8,401 nt of DNA from an uncultured Alistipes sp. (GCA_900770585.1 CAAGKW010000197.1:1-8401); one strand, 5' to 3'. Shown: positions 1-6,502, counted from the stretch's first letter. Notes: generated by a model not told the origin, from the letters alone. Made by a program: numbers and translations.

Positions 1-19
1 CACGACGCTCTTCCGATCT
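1..19 (+). other. Residual Illumina TruSeq adapter at contig end
   Basis: The first 19 bases, CACGACGCTCTTCCGATCT, equal the 3' end of the Illumina TruSeq universal (read 1) adapter, recalled from general knowledge. Position 20 onward is AT-rich and looks like ordinary intergenic DNA. The adapter stretch is therefore a library or assembly artefact that was not trimmed. Nothing biological should be read from it, and the junction at 19/20 should not be treated as genomic. Confidence 0.95.
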
Positions 20-89
20 GATTTTAGTTCGGTAAAATTAGAAAAGACGTTTTAATTTCGCTAATTTAATCATTGATTTTTCTAAAAAA

Positions 90-809
90 TTATATCACAA
101 ACTCAATCTGCTTGAAGAGATAGCCGTGTTCCGAGCCGTCGGAGTGCTCGACAACGAGCGTGCCGTCGGCCTCGACGCGGCGAATCGTACCCTCGAACGG
201 AGTGCCGTCGGGCAGGCGATAGGTGTGCGCCTCATCGCGACGATAGATCAGCGCGTGGTAGTCGCTCTGCAACTGCTCGCTCGTTCCCTCGGCAAGCTGA
301 TCGTAACGCGCCATAATCTTGCGGGCGAGTGTCTGCAAAACCTCCTCACGATCGAATTCGTGACTCGCGAGCAGGCTCATCGAGGTGGGGTTGGGGAGCG
401 CGGGGTCGAACTCCACTTGGTTGATATTCAAGCCAATGCCGACAATTGTGCGGGCGAGGTGCGCCCCACGCAGGTCGTGTTCGATCAGCACACCGCAGAT
501 CTTGCGGTCGCCAACGTAGATGTCGTTGGTCCACTTGATCTGCGCCTTGATTTCGAACTCGGCGAGCGCATCGACCAGCCCCAGCGCCACGGCCTCCGAG
601 AGCAGGAATTGGCGCGAGGCGTGCAGGAACGTGGGTTCGAGCACCAGGCTGAGCATCAGGTTCTTGCCCACGCTGCTACTCCAACGGTTGCCACGCTGAC
701 CGCGTCCGGCGGTTTGGTACTCGGCGGTGATGATGTCGCCGTGGGTGTAACGTGGGTTGCGGGCCTCGTCGTTGGTCGAGGTGATCTGTTCGAAACGGGT
801 GATTCGCAT
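90..809 (-). CDS. birA: Biotin--[acetyl-CoA-carboxylase] ligase, catalytic domain only
   Basis: This 239-residue cytoplasmic enzyme activates biotin to biotinyl-AMP and transfers it to a lysine of biotin carboxyl carrier proteins. Visible family motifs are TSTND (10-14), the biotin/adenylate-binding loop GRGQRG (35-40) followed by NRW, KWTND (92-96), K103 in the GDRKICGVLIE segment, and GIGLNIN (124-130). The C-terminal part (about 190-239) fits the small SH3-like domain. There is no N-terminal helix-turn-helix: the protein begins directly at the catalytic core, so it is a monofunctional (class I) ligase that should not act as the biotin-operon repressor known in E. coli. The start is the ATG at 809-807; a TAAATTTG box lies 24 bases upstream and there is no Shine-Dalgarno sequence, as is usual in Bacteroidota. 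It is transcribed alone, divergently from the peptidase gene. No convincing GC-rich terminator is seen between its stop and the contig end. Confidence 0.95.
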   Translation of the reverse strand: MRITRFEQITSTNDEARNPRYTHGDIITAEYQTAGRGQRGNRWSSSVGKNLMLSLVLEPTFLHASRQFLLSEAVALGLVDALAEFEIKAQIKWTNDIYVGDRKICGVLIEHDLRGAHLARTIVGIGLNINQVEFDPALPNPTSMSLLASHEFDREEVLQTLARKIMARYDQLAEGTSEQLQSDYHALIYRRDEAHTYRLPDGTPFEGTIRRVEADGTLVVEHSDGSEHGYLFKQIEFVI

Positions 810-833
810 AGCTTAAAAAAGAGTTTATCTCCA

Positions 834-841
834 CAAATTTA
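834..841 (-). promoter_or_regulatory. Probable -7 box for birA
   Basis: On the minus strand this reads TAAATTTG, matching the Bacteroidota -7 consensus TAnnTTTG. It ends 24 bases before the birA ATG, the same spacing as at the other promoters here. The expected -33 position (861-864) reads TAAC instead of TTTG, so this promoter is weaker than the others by sequence. Its upstream part overlaps the upstream part of the divergent peptidase promoter. Confidence 0.6.
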
Positions 842-861
842 GTAATTTTTCGGCGAAAATG

Positions 862-892
862 TTAGACCTTTTCGAGCGGTTTTGTATTTTTG
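862..892 (+). promoter_or_regulatory. Probable promoter of the prolyl oligopeptidase gene
   Basis: TATTTTTG (885-892) matches the Bacteroidota -7 consensus TAnnTTTG. A three-of-four -33 element, TTAG (862-865), lies exactly 19 bases upstream. Transcription should start near 898-900, giving a leader of roughly 33 bases before the ATG at 933. The leader has no Shine-Dalgarno sequence and is A-rich before the start codon. Confidence 0.65.
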
Positions 893-932
893 TAAATCGA
901 AATATTACGCAAACCCGTAAAACACTGTATAA

Positions 933-3065
933 ATGAAACGTTTAGTAGTGTGCCTGGTGGCACTTTTAACCATCACAACTATGATGAGCAGTTGCTGTGG
1001 TCGCAAGACCATCGAATTGAAACCCTATCCCGCAACCGAGCGAGGTGAGGTCGTTGATAACTATTTCGGTACCGAGGTGGCCGATCCCTATCGCTGGTTG
1101 GAGGACGACAACGCCCCCGAAACCGCCGAGTGGGTCAAGGCTCAGAACGAGGTTACGTTCGACTATCTGGCGCAGATTCCCTACCGCGATCAGATCCGCG
1201 AGCGTCTGACCCAGCTCTGGAACTACCCGAAGGAGGGTACGCCCTCGCGCCACGGCGATTGGTACTACTATTTCTATAACGACGGTTTGAAGAACCAGTC
1301 GGTGCTCTATCGCAAGCCCTCGCTCGACGCTGAGGGCGAGGTGTTCCTCGATCCCAACACCCTCTCGGACGAGGGTACGGTGGCTCTGTCGGAGGTCGCT
1401 TTCACCAAAGATGGCAAGTATATGGCCTATTCGGTGGCGTCGGCAGGCTCGGACTGGGTTGAGATCCACGTGATCGACACCGAGTCGGGCGAGCAGCTCG
1501 CAGATAAGATCGAGTGGGTGAAGTTCTCGGGTGCAAGCTGGGCTCCCGACGGTAAGGGCTTCTATTACAGCGCATACGACAAACCCGAAAAGGGAGTCTT
1601 CTCGTCGCAGAACCAATTCCAGAAGGTCTATTATCACAAGTTGGGCGACGCTCAGTCGGCTGATGAACTGATCTATTGGGACGCAAAGCACCCGCTGCGT
1701 TACTTCTCGGGCGAGGAGAGCGGCGACGGCAAGTGGCAGTTCGTTCACGCCTCGGAGGGTACGTCGGGTAGCGAGGTGCTCTATCGCAAGAAGGGCGAGC
1801 GCAAGTTCCGCACGCTGCTCGAAGGCTTTGCTTATGACTATGCGATCGTAACCGTTGAGGGTGACTATGCATACGTGCTGACCAACGACGCTGCTCCCAA
1901 CTTCCGTCTGGCGAAGATCAATCTGGTGCGCCCCGCAGGTTTGGAGGACGTGATCGCTGAGAATCCAGAGGTGTTGCTCGAAACGGTTAGCTCGGTTGGT
2001 GGCGTGCTGATGGCAACCTATATGGAGGACGCGATGAATAAGGTGCGCCAGTACGATATGGCGGGCGAGTTGATCCGCGAGGTCGAGCTGCCCGCAATCG
2101 GTACGGTAGGCGGCTTTGGTGGCGAGAAGGAGGATACGACGGTATTCTACTCGGTCAATGGTTTCACGGCTCCCGCAACCAGCTATGTTTACGATCTGCG
2201 TTCGGGCGAGACGACCCTCTACAAGCAGCCCGAGGTTAGCTACGACCCCGAGTTGTTCACTACCGAGCAGGTATTCTTCACCTCGAAGGACGGTACGCAG
2301 GTGCCGATGTTCCTCGTTCACCGCAAGGATATGAAGCGCGACGGTAAGAATCCCGTATATCTCTATGGTTATGGCGGTTTCAATATCAGCTACACCCCCT
2401 CGTTCTCGCCCAACAACATTATGTTTATGGAGCAGGGCGGTATCTACGTTATGGTGACTCTGCGTGGTGGCGGCGAGTATGGCGAGAAGTGGCACAAGGC
2501 CGGTATGCTCGAAAACAAGCAGAATGTCTTTGACGACTTCATCGCGGCTGCCGAGTATCTGATCGCTGAGGGTTACACCTCGTCGGATAAGCTGGCTATC
2601 GCAGGTGGCTCGAATGGTGGTCTGCTGGTTGGTGCTTGCGAGGTGCAGCGTCCCGACCTCTATGCAGTCTGCCTGCCCGCAGTGGGTGTGCTCGATATGT
2701 TGCGCTATCACAAGTTTACGATCGGTTGGGGATGGGCTGTCGAGTACGGTTCGAGCGAGTATGAGGATCAGTTCGAGTATATCTATAAGTATTCGCCCCT
2801 GCACAACATCAAGGACGGCGTGGAGTATCCCGCAACGCTCGTAACGACGGGCGACCACGACGACCGCGTTGTTCCCGCTCACTCGTTCAAGTATGCGGCT
2901 CAGATGCAGCATTCGCAGGCGGGTGAGGCTCCCGTGCTGATCCGTATCGAGACCAATGCAGGTCACGGCGCAGGCAAACCGACCTCGAAGCGTATCGACG
3001 AGGCTACGGACATCTACTCGTTCCTGTTCTGGAATACTAACCACAAGTACAAGAAGGTGAAGTAA
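933..3065 (+). CDS. Prolyl oligopeptidase family S9A, lipoprotein
   Basis: This 710-residue serine peptidase of family S9A (prolyl endopeptidase) cleaves short peptides on the C-terminal side of proline. Residues 1-20 form a lipoprotein-type signal peptide ending MSSC, with C21 as the likely lipidated cysteine. No acidic run follows the cysteine, so surface export is not indicated and a periplasm-facing anchor is inferred. The N-terminal family signature around DPYRWLED (51-58) is present. Residues of about 85-430 fit the gating beta-propeller and about 430-710 the alpha/beta-hydrolase domain. The catalytic triad is visible by alignment to the porcine enzyme: S560 in GGSNGG (558-563), D643 in DHDDRVVP, and H678 in AGHGAGKPTSK. 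Length matches the family, so it appears intact. It is a single-gene unit with its own promoter and a strong terminator 18 bases after the TAA. Its place in cell physiology, probably peptide scavenging, is inferred. Confidence 0.95.
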   Translation: MKRLVVCLVALLTITTMMSSCCGRKTIELKPYPATERGEVVDNYFGTEVADPYRWLEDDNAPETAEWVKAQNEVTFDYLAQIPYRDQIRERLTQLWNYPKEGTPSRHGDWYYYFYNDGLKNQSVLYRKPSLDAEGEVFLDPNTLSDEGTVALSEVAFTKDGKYMAYSVASAGSDWVEIHVIDTESGEQLADKIEWVKFSGASWAPDGKGFYYSAYDKPEKGVFSSQNQFQKVYYHKLGDAQSADELIYWDAKHPLRYFSGEESGDGKWQFVHASEGTSGSEVLYRKKGERKFRTLLEGFAYDYAIVTVEGDYAYVLTNDAAPNFRLAKINLVRPAGLEDVIAENPEVLLETVSSVGGVLMATYMEDAMNKVRQYDMAGELIREVELPAIGTVGGFGGEKEDTTVFYSVNGFTAPATSYVYDLRSGETTLYKQPEVSYDPELFTTEQVFFTSKDGTQVPMFLVHRKDMKRDGKNPVYLYGYGGFNISYTPSFSPNNIMFMEQGGIYVMVTLRGGGEYGEKWHKAGMLENKQNVFDDFIAAAEYLIAEGYTSSDKLAIAGGSNGGLLVGACEVQRPDLYAVCLPAVGVLDMLRYHKFTIGWGWAVEYGSSEYEDQFEYIYKYSPLHNIKDGVEYPATLVTTGDHDDRVVPAHSFKYAAQMQHSQAGEAPVLIRIETNAGHGAGKPTSKRIDEATDIYSFLFWNTNHKYKKVK

Positions 3066-3083
3066 CCCTTCACGATCCTTCAA

Positions 3084-3123
3084 AAATTAAGCCCGCCTAA
3101 CTTCGGTCAGGCGGGCTTAATTT
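3084..3123. terminator. Bidirectional Rho-independent terminator
   Basis: A perfect 15-base-pair stem is formed by AAATTAAGCCCGCCT (3084-3098) and AGGCGGGCTTAATTT (3109-3123). The loop contains a CTTCGG core, that is, a stable UUCG tetraloop closed by C-G and A-T pairs above one A-C mismatch. The stem has a GC core with A-rich and T-rich flanks, so it makes a GC hairpin followed by U residues in either direction. It begins 18 bases after the peptidase stop and lies 16 bases past the trmB stop, so it serves both convergent genes. Confidence 0.93.
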
Positions 3124-3139
3124 ATTATGTTTTGCGCGA

Positions 3140-3859
3140 TTAGCTCAACTCCTCGTCGGGAGCGAACTCGGGTGCGTCGAATGTCTTGCGGTCGCCAAGC
3201 GTGAAACGCAGGTAGGTGATCGGCAGACCCTCGCCGAGGAAACGGGTTTCGTAGGCGGTCTTGATCGAGAGCACCTCGTCGGCAGTGCCGTGACCATAGA
3301 TGTCGTTGTCGCAGAACTCGATCGGCAGACCGTTGTGCTCGGCAACGGCACGAGTGTAGAGGTGCAGGTGCTGCGAGTCGGTTTTGAGGTTTACAGGCGC
3401 GCCCTCTTTGAGGAACTGGCTGTAATAACCGAGGAAGATCGGACCCGTCAAACGCTTCTTAATGCGAGCCTTACGCAGCTGCGGATCGGGGAACGTAACC
3501 CAGATCTCATCCACCTCGCCCTCGGCAAAGAACGAGTTGATGAACTCGATACGGGTGCGCAGGAAGCCTACGTTGGGCATTGCGTTCTCGGTTGCGGTCT
3601 TTGCTCCGCGCCACATACGTGCGCCTTTGATGTCGATACCGATAAAGTTGCGATCGGGGTACTTTGCCGCCAGAGCGACCGTGTACTCGCCACGACCGCA
3701 GCCCAATTCGAGCACGATCGGGTTGTTGTTATTGAAGAATTTCTCGCGCCAATGGCCCTTCAAGGGGTGGTCGCGGTGGAAAATTTCGTCAAACTCGGGT
3801 TGAACGAAGTTCTTGAAAGTCAGGTTTTCGGCAAAACGCCTCAGTTTATCTTTTCCCAT
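3140..3859 (-). CDS. trmB: tRNA (guanine-N7-)-methyltransferase
   Basis: This 239-residue cytoplasmic enzyme uses S-adenosylmethionine to make m7G at position 46 in the variable loop of tRNAs. The class I methyltransferase fold is evident: the SAM-binding loop ELGCGRGE (51-58), an acidic end of beta-2 in GIDIKG (74-79), the TrmB signature region TFPDPQLRKARIKKRL (122-137), LKTD (158-161), and the C-terminal TAYETRF (201-207). PDPQ replaces the PDPW of the E. coli protein, which I believe is common in Bacteroidota. The ATG lies 9 bases after the gldH stop, so it is the last gene of the ricT-gldH-trmB operon and ends in the bidirectional terminator. No promoter-like box is visible just upstream. 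Confidence 0.96.
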   Translation of the reverse strand: MGKDKLRRFAENLTFKNFVQPEFDEIFHRDHPLKGHWREKFFNNNNPIVLELGCGRGEYTVALAAKYPDRNFIGIDIKGARMWRGAKTATENAMPNVGFLRTRIEFINSFFAEGEVDEIWVTFPDPQLRKARIKKRLTGPIFLGYYSQFLKEGAPVNLKTDSQHLHLYTRAVAEHNGLPIEFCDNDIYGHGTADEVLSIKTAYETRFLGEGLPITYLRFTLGDRKTFDAPEFAPDEELS

Positions 3860-3868
3860 TTTTGCGGT

Positions 3869-4309
3869 TTAATCGTTATTCTCGTTTTTGATCTCGATAC
3901 CGATGCCCGTCACTCCGAAAATTGCCTGCGAAGGCTCGATCTCGAAGTGGTAGGTGCCCTCTTTTTGCAGTTTGGCGTGACGGCGGAAGGGCTCGACAGC
4001 GATGGTCGAACGGCTGACGTCGCCACGGTGCATCGGAACTGCCACCTCAACCTCTTCGGTCAGTGTCAGCGAGTCGGGTGTAATGATCGTTATGTTGAGT
4101 TGTAAGCGCTTGTCGATAAGGCGTTTGTCGTATTTTACGATCACACTCATCGTATTCAACGCCGAGGTGTCGGCATTGGCGAAAGCGAGCGATTTGGGCT
4201 GACCGCTATACCAACCCGTGGGATCGACGCTGGTTGCCACCGAGTCGATCTCGGCCAAACAACCAACCAACATCGCCGTCGCGATGATTATCAACGCCTT
4301 ACGCCACAT
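3869..4309 (-). CDS. gldH: Gliding motility-type lipoprotein GldH
   Basis: This small 146-residue lipoprotein has a signal peptide ending in the lipobox LVGC, with C17 as the lipidated cysteine. A beta-rich domain follows. A segment near PTGWYSGQ (30-37) and a C-terminal YHFEIEPSQAIFGVTGIGIEI stretch (about 120-140) resemble the GldH family, where the C-terminal part typically reads as a strand followed by an 'i.GItdvGi'-like motif. Identification rests on this similarity, on the size and lipobox, and on adjacency to ricT, a pairing I recall from many Bacteroidota. In Flavobacterium GldH is needed for gliding. In non-gliding gut Bacteroidales its role is unknown and likely concerns the cell envelope. 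The start ATG is 6 bases after the ricT stop and the stop is 9 bases before trmB, so the three are co-transcribed. Confidence 0.8.
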   Translation of the reverse strand: MWRKALIIIATAMLVGCLAEIDSVATSVDPTGWYSGQPKSLAFANADTSALNTMSVIVKYDKRLIDKRLQLNITIITPDSLTLTEEVEVAVPMHRGDVSRSTIAVEPFRRHAKLQKEGTYHFEIEPSQAIFGVTGIGIEIKNENND

Positions 4310-4315
4310 CGCCCA

Positions 4316-5857
4316 CTACTCCTGCTTATGCTCGTGATGTTCAGCGCGTCGCTCGCCATTGCCACCCTCGTGACGCTCGCCACCTTCGCGACGAGGACGA
4401 TGGTTGTTGCGGTGGTTGCGACCTCCGCGATGGTTGCGACGCTCGCCATTGTGCTGACGCTCGGTGTTGTGCTCGCTGCCATTGTTCTGCTCGGCAGGTG
4501 TCTGTGCCTCAGTCGGTTGTGCGGGCTGCTCGGTTTGCTGACGCTCGCGAGGCTGACGGCGATCGTTACGCTGGCGATTGTTGCGACCCTCGCGACCGCC
4601 CTCACGACGACCATCGCGACGCTCCTCGCGCTTCTCTTCGCTCGGTTTGTTCTCGGCGTTTTCGGTGGGCTGTGCAGCTACTTTTTCGACTCTCTCGCCC
4701 TTGTCGCGTTCGTTGCGATTTTTGTTGCGACCGCCACGACGTTTCTTGCTCTTGTCGAAACGGGTGATGCTGTCCTCGCCAATCACATTCACATAATCGG
4801 GCTCGTACTCGACTGCTGTAACATTCTCACTAACAAGTGTATCTACCTTCACGCCACGGCGGTTGAGCGAGATGATCTCGCGTACGCGCTCGATGGGCAG
4901 AGTGATCAGATTGGTAATCGAGTTGGGCGCACTGCTGAAACTCATCGTGCGGGCCAAGATGTCGCTCTTGACCAGATAGTATTCGCCATCCATAGCTTGC
5001 AGCGGCTCCTTCACGCGCGGGAACTCGCGGCGTGCGTCCGAGTACGAGTCGTACTCATAGACCAGACAGCACTTCAACTTACTGCACTGACCTGCAAGCT
5101 TTTGCGGGTTGAGCGAGATCTCCTGCACGCGTGCGGCATTGGTCGTAACCGACGAGAACGAGGGAATCCACGACGCGCAGCAGAGCTCGCGACCGCAGGC
5201 GCCCAGACCGCCGATGCGACCCGCCTCCTGACGTGCACCGATCTGTTTCATCTCGACGCGGATACGGAACTGCTCGGCAAAAACCTTGATCAGCTCGCGG
5301 AAATCGACGCGCTCGTCAGCGATGTAGTAGAAAATAGCTTTGATCTTATCGCCCTGATACTCAACGTCGCCAATCTTCATATTCAGACCCATATCGGCTG
5401 CAATGCGACGCGAACGGATCATCGTGTCGTGTTCGAGGGCGATAGCCTCCTGCCACTTCTCGATGTCGTAGGGTTTAGCCTTGCGATAGATCTTCTTGAA
5501 CTCGCCGCCCATCGGCGTGAAGCCGATGCGGAACATCTGACGCGCAACCATATCGCCCGTGAGCGACACGATACCGATGTCGTGACCGGGTGAGGCCTCG
5601 ACAGCGACGATATCGCCACGTTTCAGGGGCAGGTTATTGACGTTGCGGTAGAAACTGCGGCGTGTATTTTTGAAACGCACCTCGACGATGTCGTCGGGCA
5701 GGTTGTTGGGATATTGTTCCAACCAGTCGCTCGAATGGAGTTTAAAACAACCCTCGTGCGGAGTTGCAGTGCACTCGCTGGTGCAGTTGCAGAATGAGCA
5801 ACCGCGACCCATTTCGGGGATCGAACACTCCTCGCTGTGATATATTTTGTCTTCCAT
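4316..5857 (-). CDS. ricT: PSP1/RicT (YaaT)-family protein with Arg/Gly/Asn-rich C-terminal tail
   Basis: This 513-residue protein has a PSP1 C-terminal domain (about 122-212) like RicT/YaaT. In Bacillus subtilis RicT joins RicA and RicF in an iron-sulfur complex that assists RNase Y in mRNA maturation. The core has the family's paired CX4CC motifs, CGRELCC (221-227) and CSKLKCC (258-264), the expected cluster ligands. A further cysteine-rich N-terminus carries C11, C20, C23, C25, C29 and C37. From about residue 371 to the end is a low-complexity, hydrophilic tail rich in R, G, N, E, H and Q (for example RRGGRNKNRNERDKGE), predicted to be disordered and plausibly RNA-binding. The conserved part ends near residue 370, so the tail accounts for over a quarter of the protein. 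The ATG is preceded by a TATCTTTG box 30 bases upstream. It is the first gene of the ricT-gldH-trmB operon. RicA and RicF partners are not in the window. Confidence 0.9.
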   Translation of the reverse strand: MEDKIYHSEECSIPEMGRGCSFCNCTSECTATPHEGCFKLHSSDWLEQYPNNLPDDIVEVRFKNTRRSFYRNVNNLPLKRGDIVAVEASPGHDIGIVSLTGDMVARQMFRIGFTPMGGEFKKIYRKAKPYDIEKWQEAIALEHDTMIRSRRIAADMGLNMKIGDVEYQGDKIKAIFYYIADERVDFRELIKVFAEQFRIRVEMKQIGARQEAGRIGGLGACGRELCCASWIPSFSSVTTNAARVQEISLNPQKLAGQCSKLKCCLVYEYDSYSDARREFPRVKEPLQAMDGEYYLVKSDILARTMSFSSAPNSITNLITLPIERVREIISLNRRGVKVDTLVSENVTAVEYEPDYVNVIGEDSITRFDKSKKRRGGRNKNRNERDKGERVEKVAAQPTENAENKPSEEKREERRDGRREGGREGRNNRQRNDRRQPRERQQTEQPAQPTEAQTPAEQNNGSEHNTERQHNGERRNHRGGRNHRNNHRPRREGGERHEGGNGERRAEHHEHKQE

Positions 5858-5887
5858 TGATTGAAGTTACTTTAACACATATTCGTG

Positions 5888-5917
5888 CAAAGATAATAAA
5901 AATATAGATAACGCAAC
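5888..5917 (-). promoter_or_regulatory. Probable promoter of the ricT-gldH-trmB operon
   Basis: On the minus strand, TATCTTTG (5888-5895) matches TAnnTTTG. A GTTG (5914-5917), preceded by TTTTG, gives a -33-like element at 18 to 22 bases spacing, so the -33 match is less exact than at the next two promoters. It lies within the 68-base gap behind the exported-protein gene, with a predicted leader of about 24 bases before the ricT ATG. Confidence 0.65.
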
Positions 5918-5925
5918 CAAAATAA

Positions 5926-6441
5926 TCACTCAGAGCCAAAAATTCCGTAATTATATTGCACATCTTCGAGCACCCAGTCCTTCATCAGCTCTCGATACTC
6001 CTCGCGCCACGGATATACGACGTTGGTATAAGGTTTTAATCCTTTGAATATCGGGTCTAACATCTGCTTGCTTGGACGCTGATCTACGGGGTTGTCACCT
6101 CTTGCAAGATTCAAGCATACGTGATATTTTTCAGCCATTTGGGGATTAGACTCTTCCATTTCGGGCGGCATATAAAACAAGCGAATAATGGCAAGTCGTT
6201 CGCTCCCTCCAAGACGCAACATTATGCTAACTATCGGAAGATCATATATGTTCAAGAACTCGCCAACAGTACGATTCTTAAATTGATTGGGCGATCTAAG
6301 ACCCCAATTATGAGTCAGATATGCAATGGTATCCTGCTCGCACTCGCTGAGAGAGCGATAATTTTTAGGCTCAAAATTTTGAGCGCAGATCGTACCCGAA
6401 AATGCGATTAAGAGAGTGAATAAAATCAAATATTTTCTCAT
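5926..6441 (-). CDS. Small exported protein of unknown function
   Basis: I do not recognise this 171-residue protein. Residues 1-20 (MRKYLILFTLLIAFSGTICA) make a Sec signal peptide with likely cleavage before QNFEP. The cysteine at 19 is not in a lipobox, so it is probably secreted or periplasmic rather than lipidated. The mature part is mixed and soluble: an N-terminal SECEQDTIAYLTHNWG segment, a hydrophobic strand region around GEFLNIYDLPIVSIMLRL, and an aromatic, charged C-terminus (WREEYRELMKDWVLEDVQ). No enzyme motif is visible. The ATG at 6441 is chosen because a near-perfect promoter sits 24 bases upstream and a signal peptide starts there; a longer frame would run into the MATE gene and start with TTG. 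Its base composition looks noticeably more AT-rich than its neighbours, which suggests an accessory or recently acquired gene. No terminator is visible after it. Confidence 0.8.
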   Translation of the reverse strand: MRKYLILFTLLIAFSGTICAQNFEPKNYRSLSECEQDTIAYLTHNWGLRSPNQFKNRTVGEFLNIYDLPIVSIMLRLGGSERLAIIRLFYMPPEMEESNPQMAEKYHVCLNLARGDNPVDQRPSKQMLDPIFKGLKPYTNVVYPWREEYRELMKDWVLEDVQYNYGIFGSE

Positions 6442-6464
6442 AGCGGAGTTGTTGAGCGTTGTGT

Positions 6465-6495
6465 CAAAGTTACGATTTTTTGTCGATTTGACAAA
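6465..6495 (-). promoter_or_regulatory. Promoter of the exported-protein gene
   Basis: On the minus strand there is TTTG (6492-6495), exactly 19 bases, then TAACTTTG (6465-6472): a perfect match to the Bacteroidota -33/-7 pattern. It lies 23 bases before the ATG at 6441, within the 61-base gap after the MATE stop codon, so this gene can be expressed independently of the exporter upstream. Confidence 0.8.
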
Positions 6496-6497
6496 AA
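6477..6497. repeat. Inverted repeat across the promoter spacer
   Basis: Two perfect 8-base arms, TTTTTGTC (6477-6484) and GACAAAAA (6490-6497), flank a 5-base centre (GATTT). The repeat covers the -33 box and most of the spacer of the exported-protein promoter. Its geometry suits an operator for a dimeric regulator. It is a poor terminator for the MATE gene, since the stem is short and AT-rich and is followed by a mixed sequence rather than a T-tract. The AT-rich arms mean chance cannot be excluded. Confidence 0.45.
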
Positions 6498-6502
6498 CAC
6501 AA

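Noticed and set aside
35..67. AT-rich inverted repeat (AAATTAG/CTAATTT) downstream of birA as a terminator
   Set aside because: The stem has only 7 pairs with one G-C, a 19-base loop, and lies next to the adapter artefact. I see no reliable terminator here.
966..3083. A 705-codon open frame antisense to the prolyl oligopeptidase gene
   Set aside because: It is a shadow of the real gene caused by its codon bias. Its translation shows no family motif, whereas the plus strand has a full S9A triad, signal peptide, promoter and terminator.
4319..4747. Short GC-rich recurring units (such as gcgacgctc and ttgcgacc) as a DNA repeat array
   Set aside because: They are in-frame codons for the low-complexity RicT tail, irregular in spacing, and do not form a regular repeat or CRISPR-like array.
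4328..5593. A long plus-strand open frame opposite ricT with hydrophobic, membrane-like repeats
   Set aside because: The apparent hydrophobic repeats are the complement of the Arg/Gly/Asn-rich tail of RicT. There is no promoter or plausible start context.
6477..6497. The 8-base inverted repeat as a Rho-independent terminator for the MATE gene
   Set aside because: The stem is short and AT-rich, and on the minus strand it is followed by a mixed sequence containing the -7 box, not a T-tract. An operator or chance symmetry fits better.
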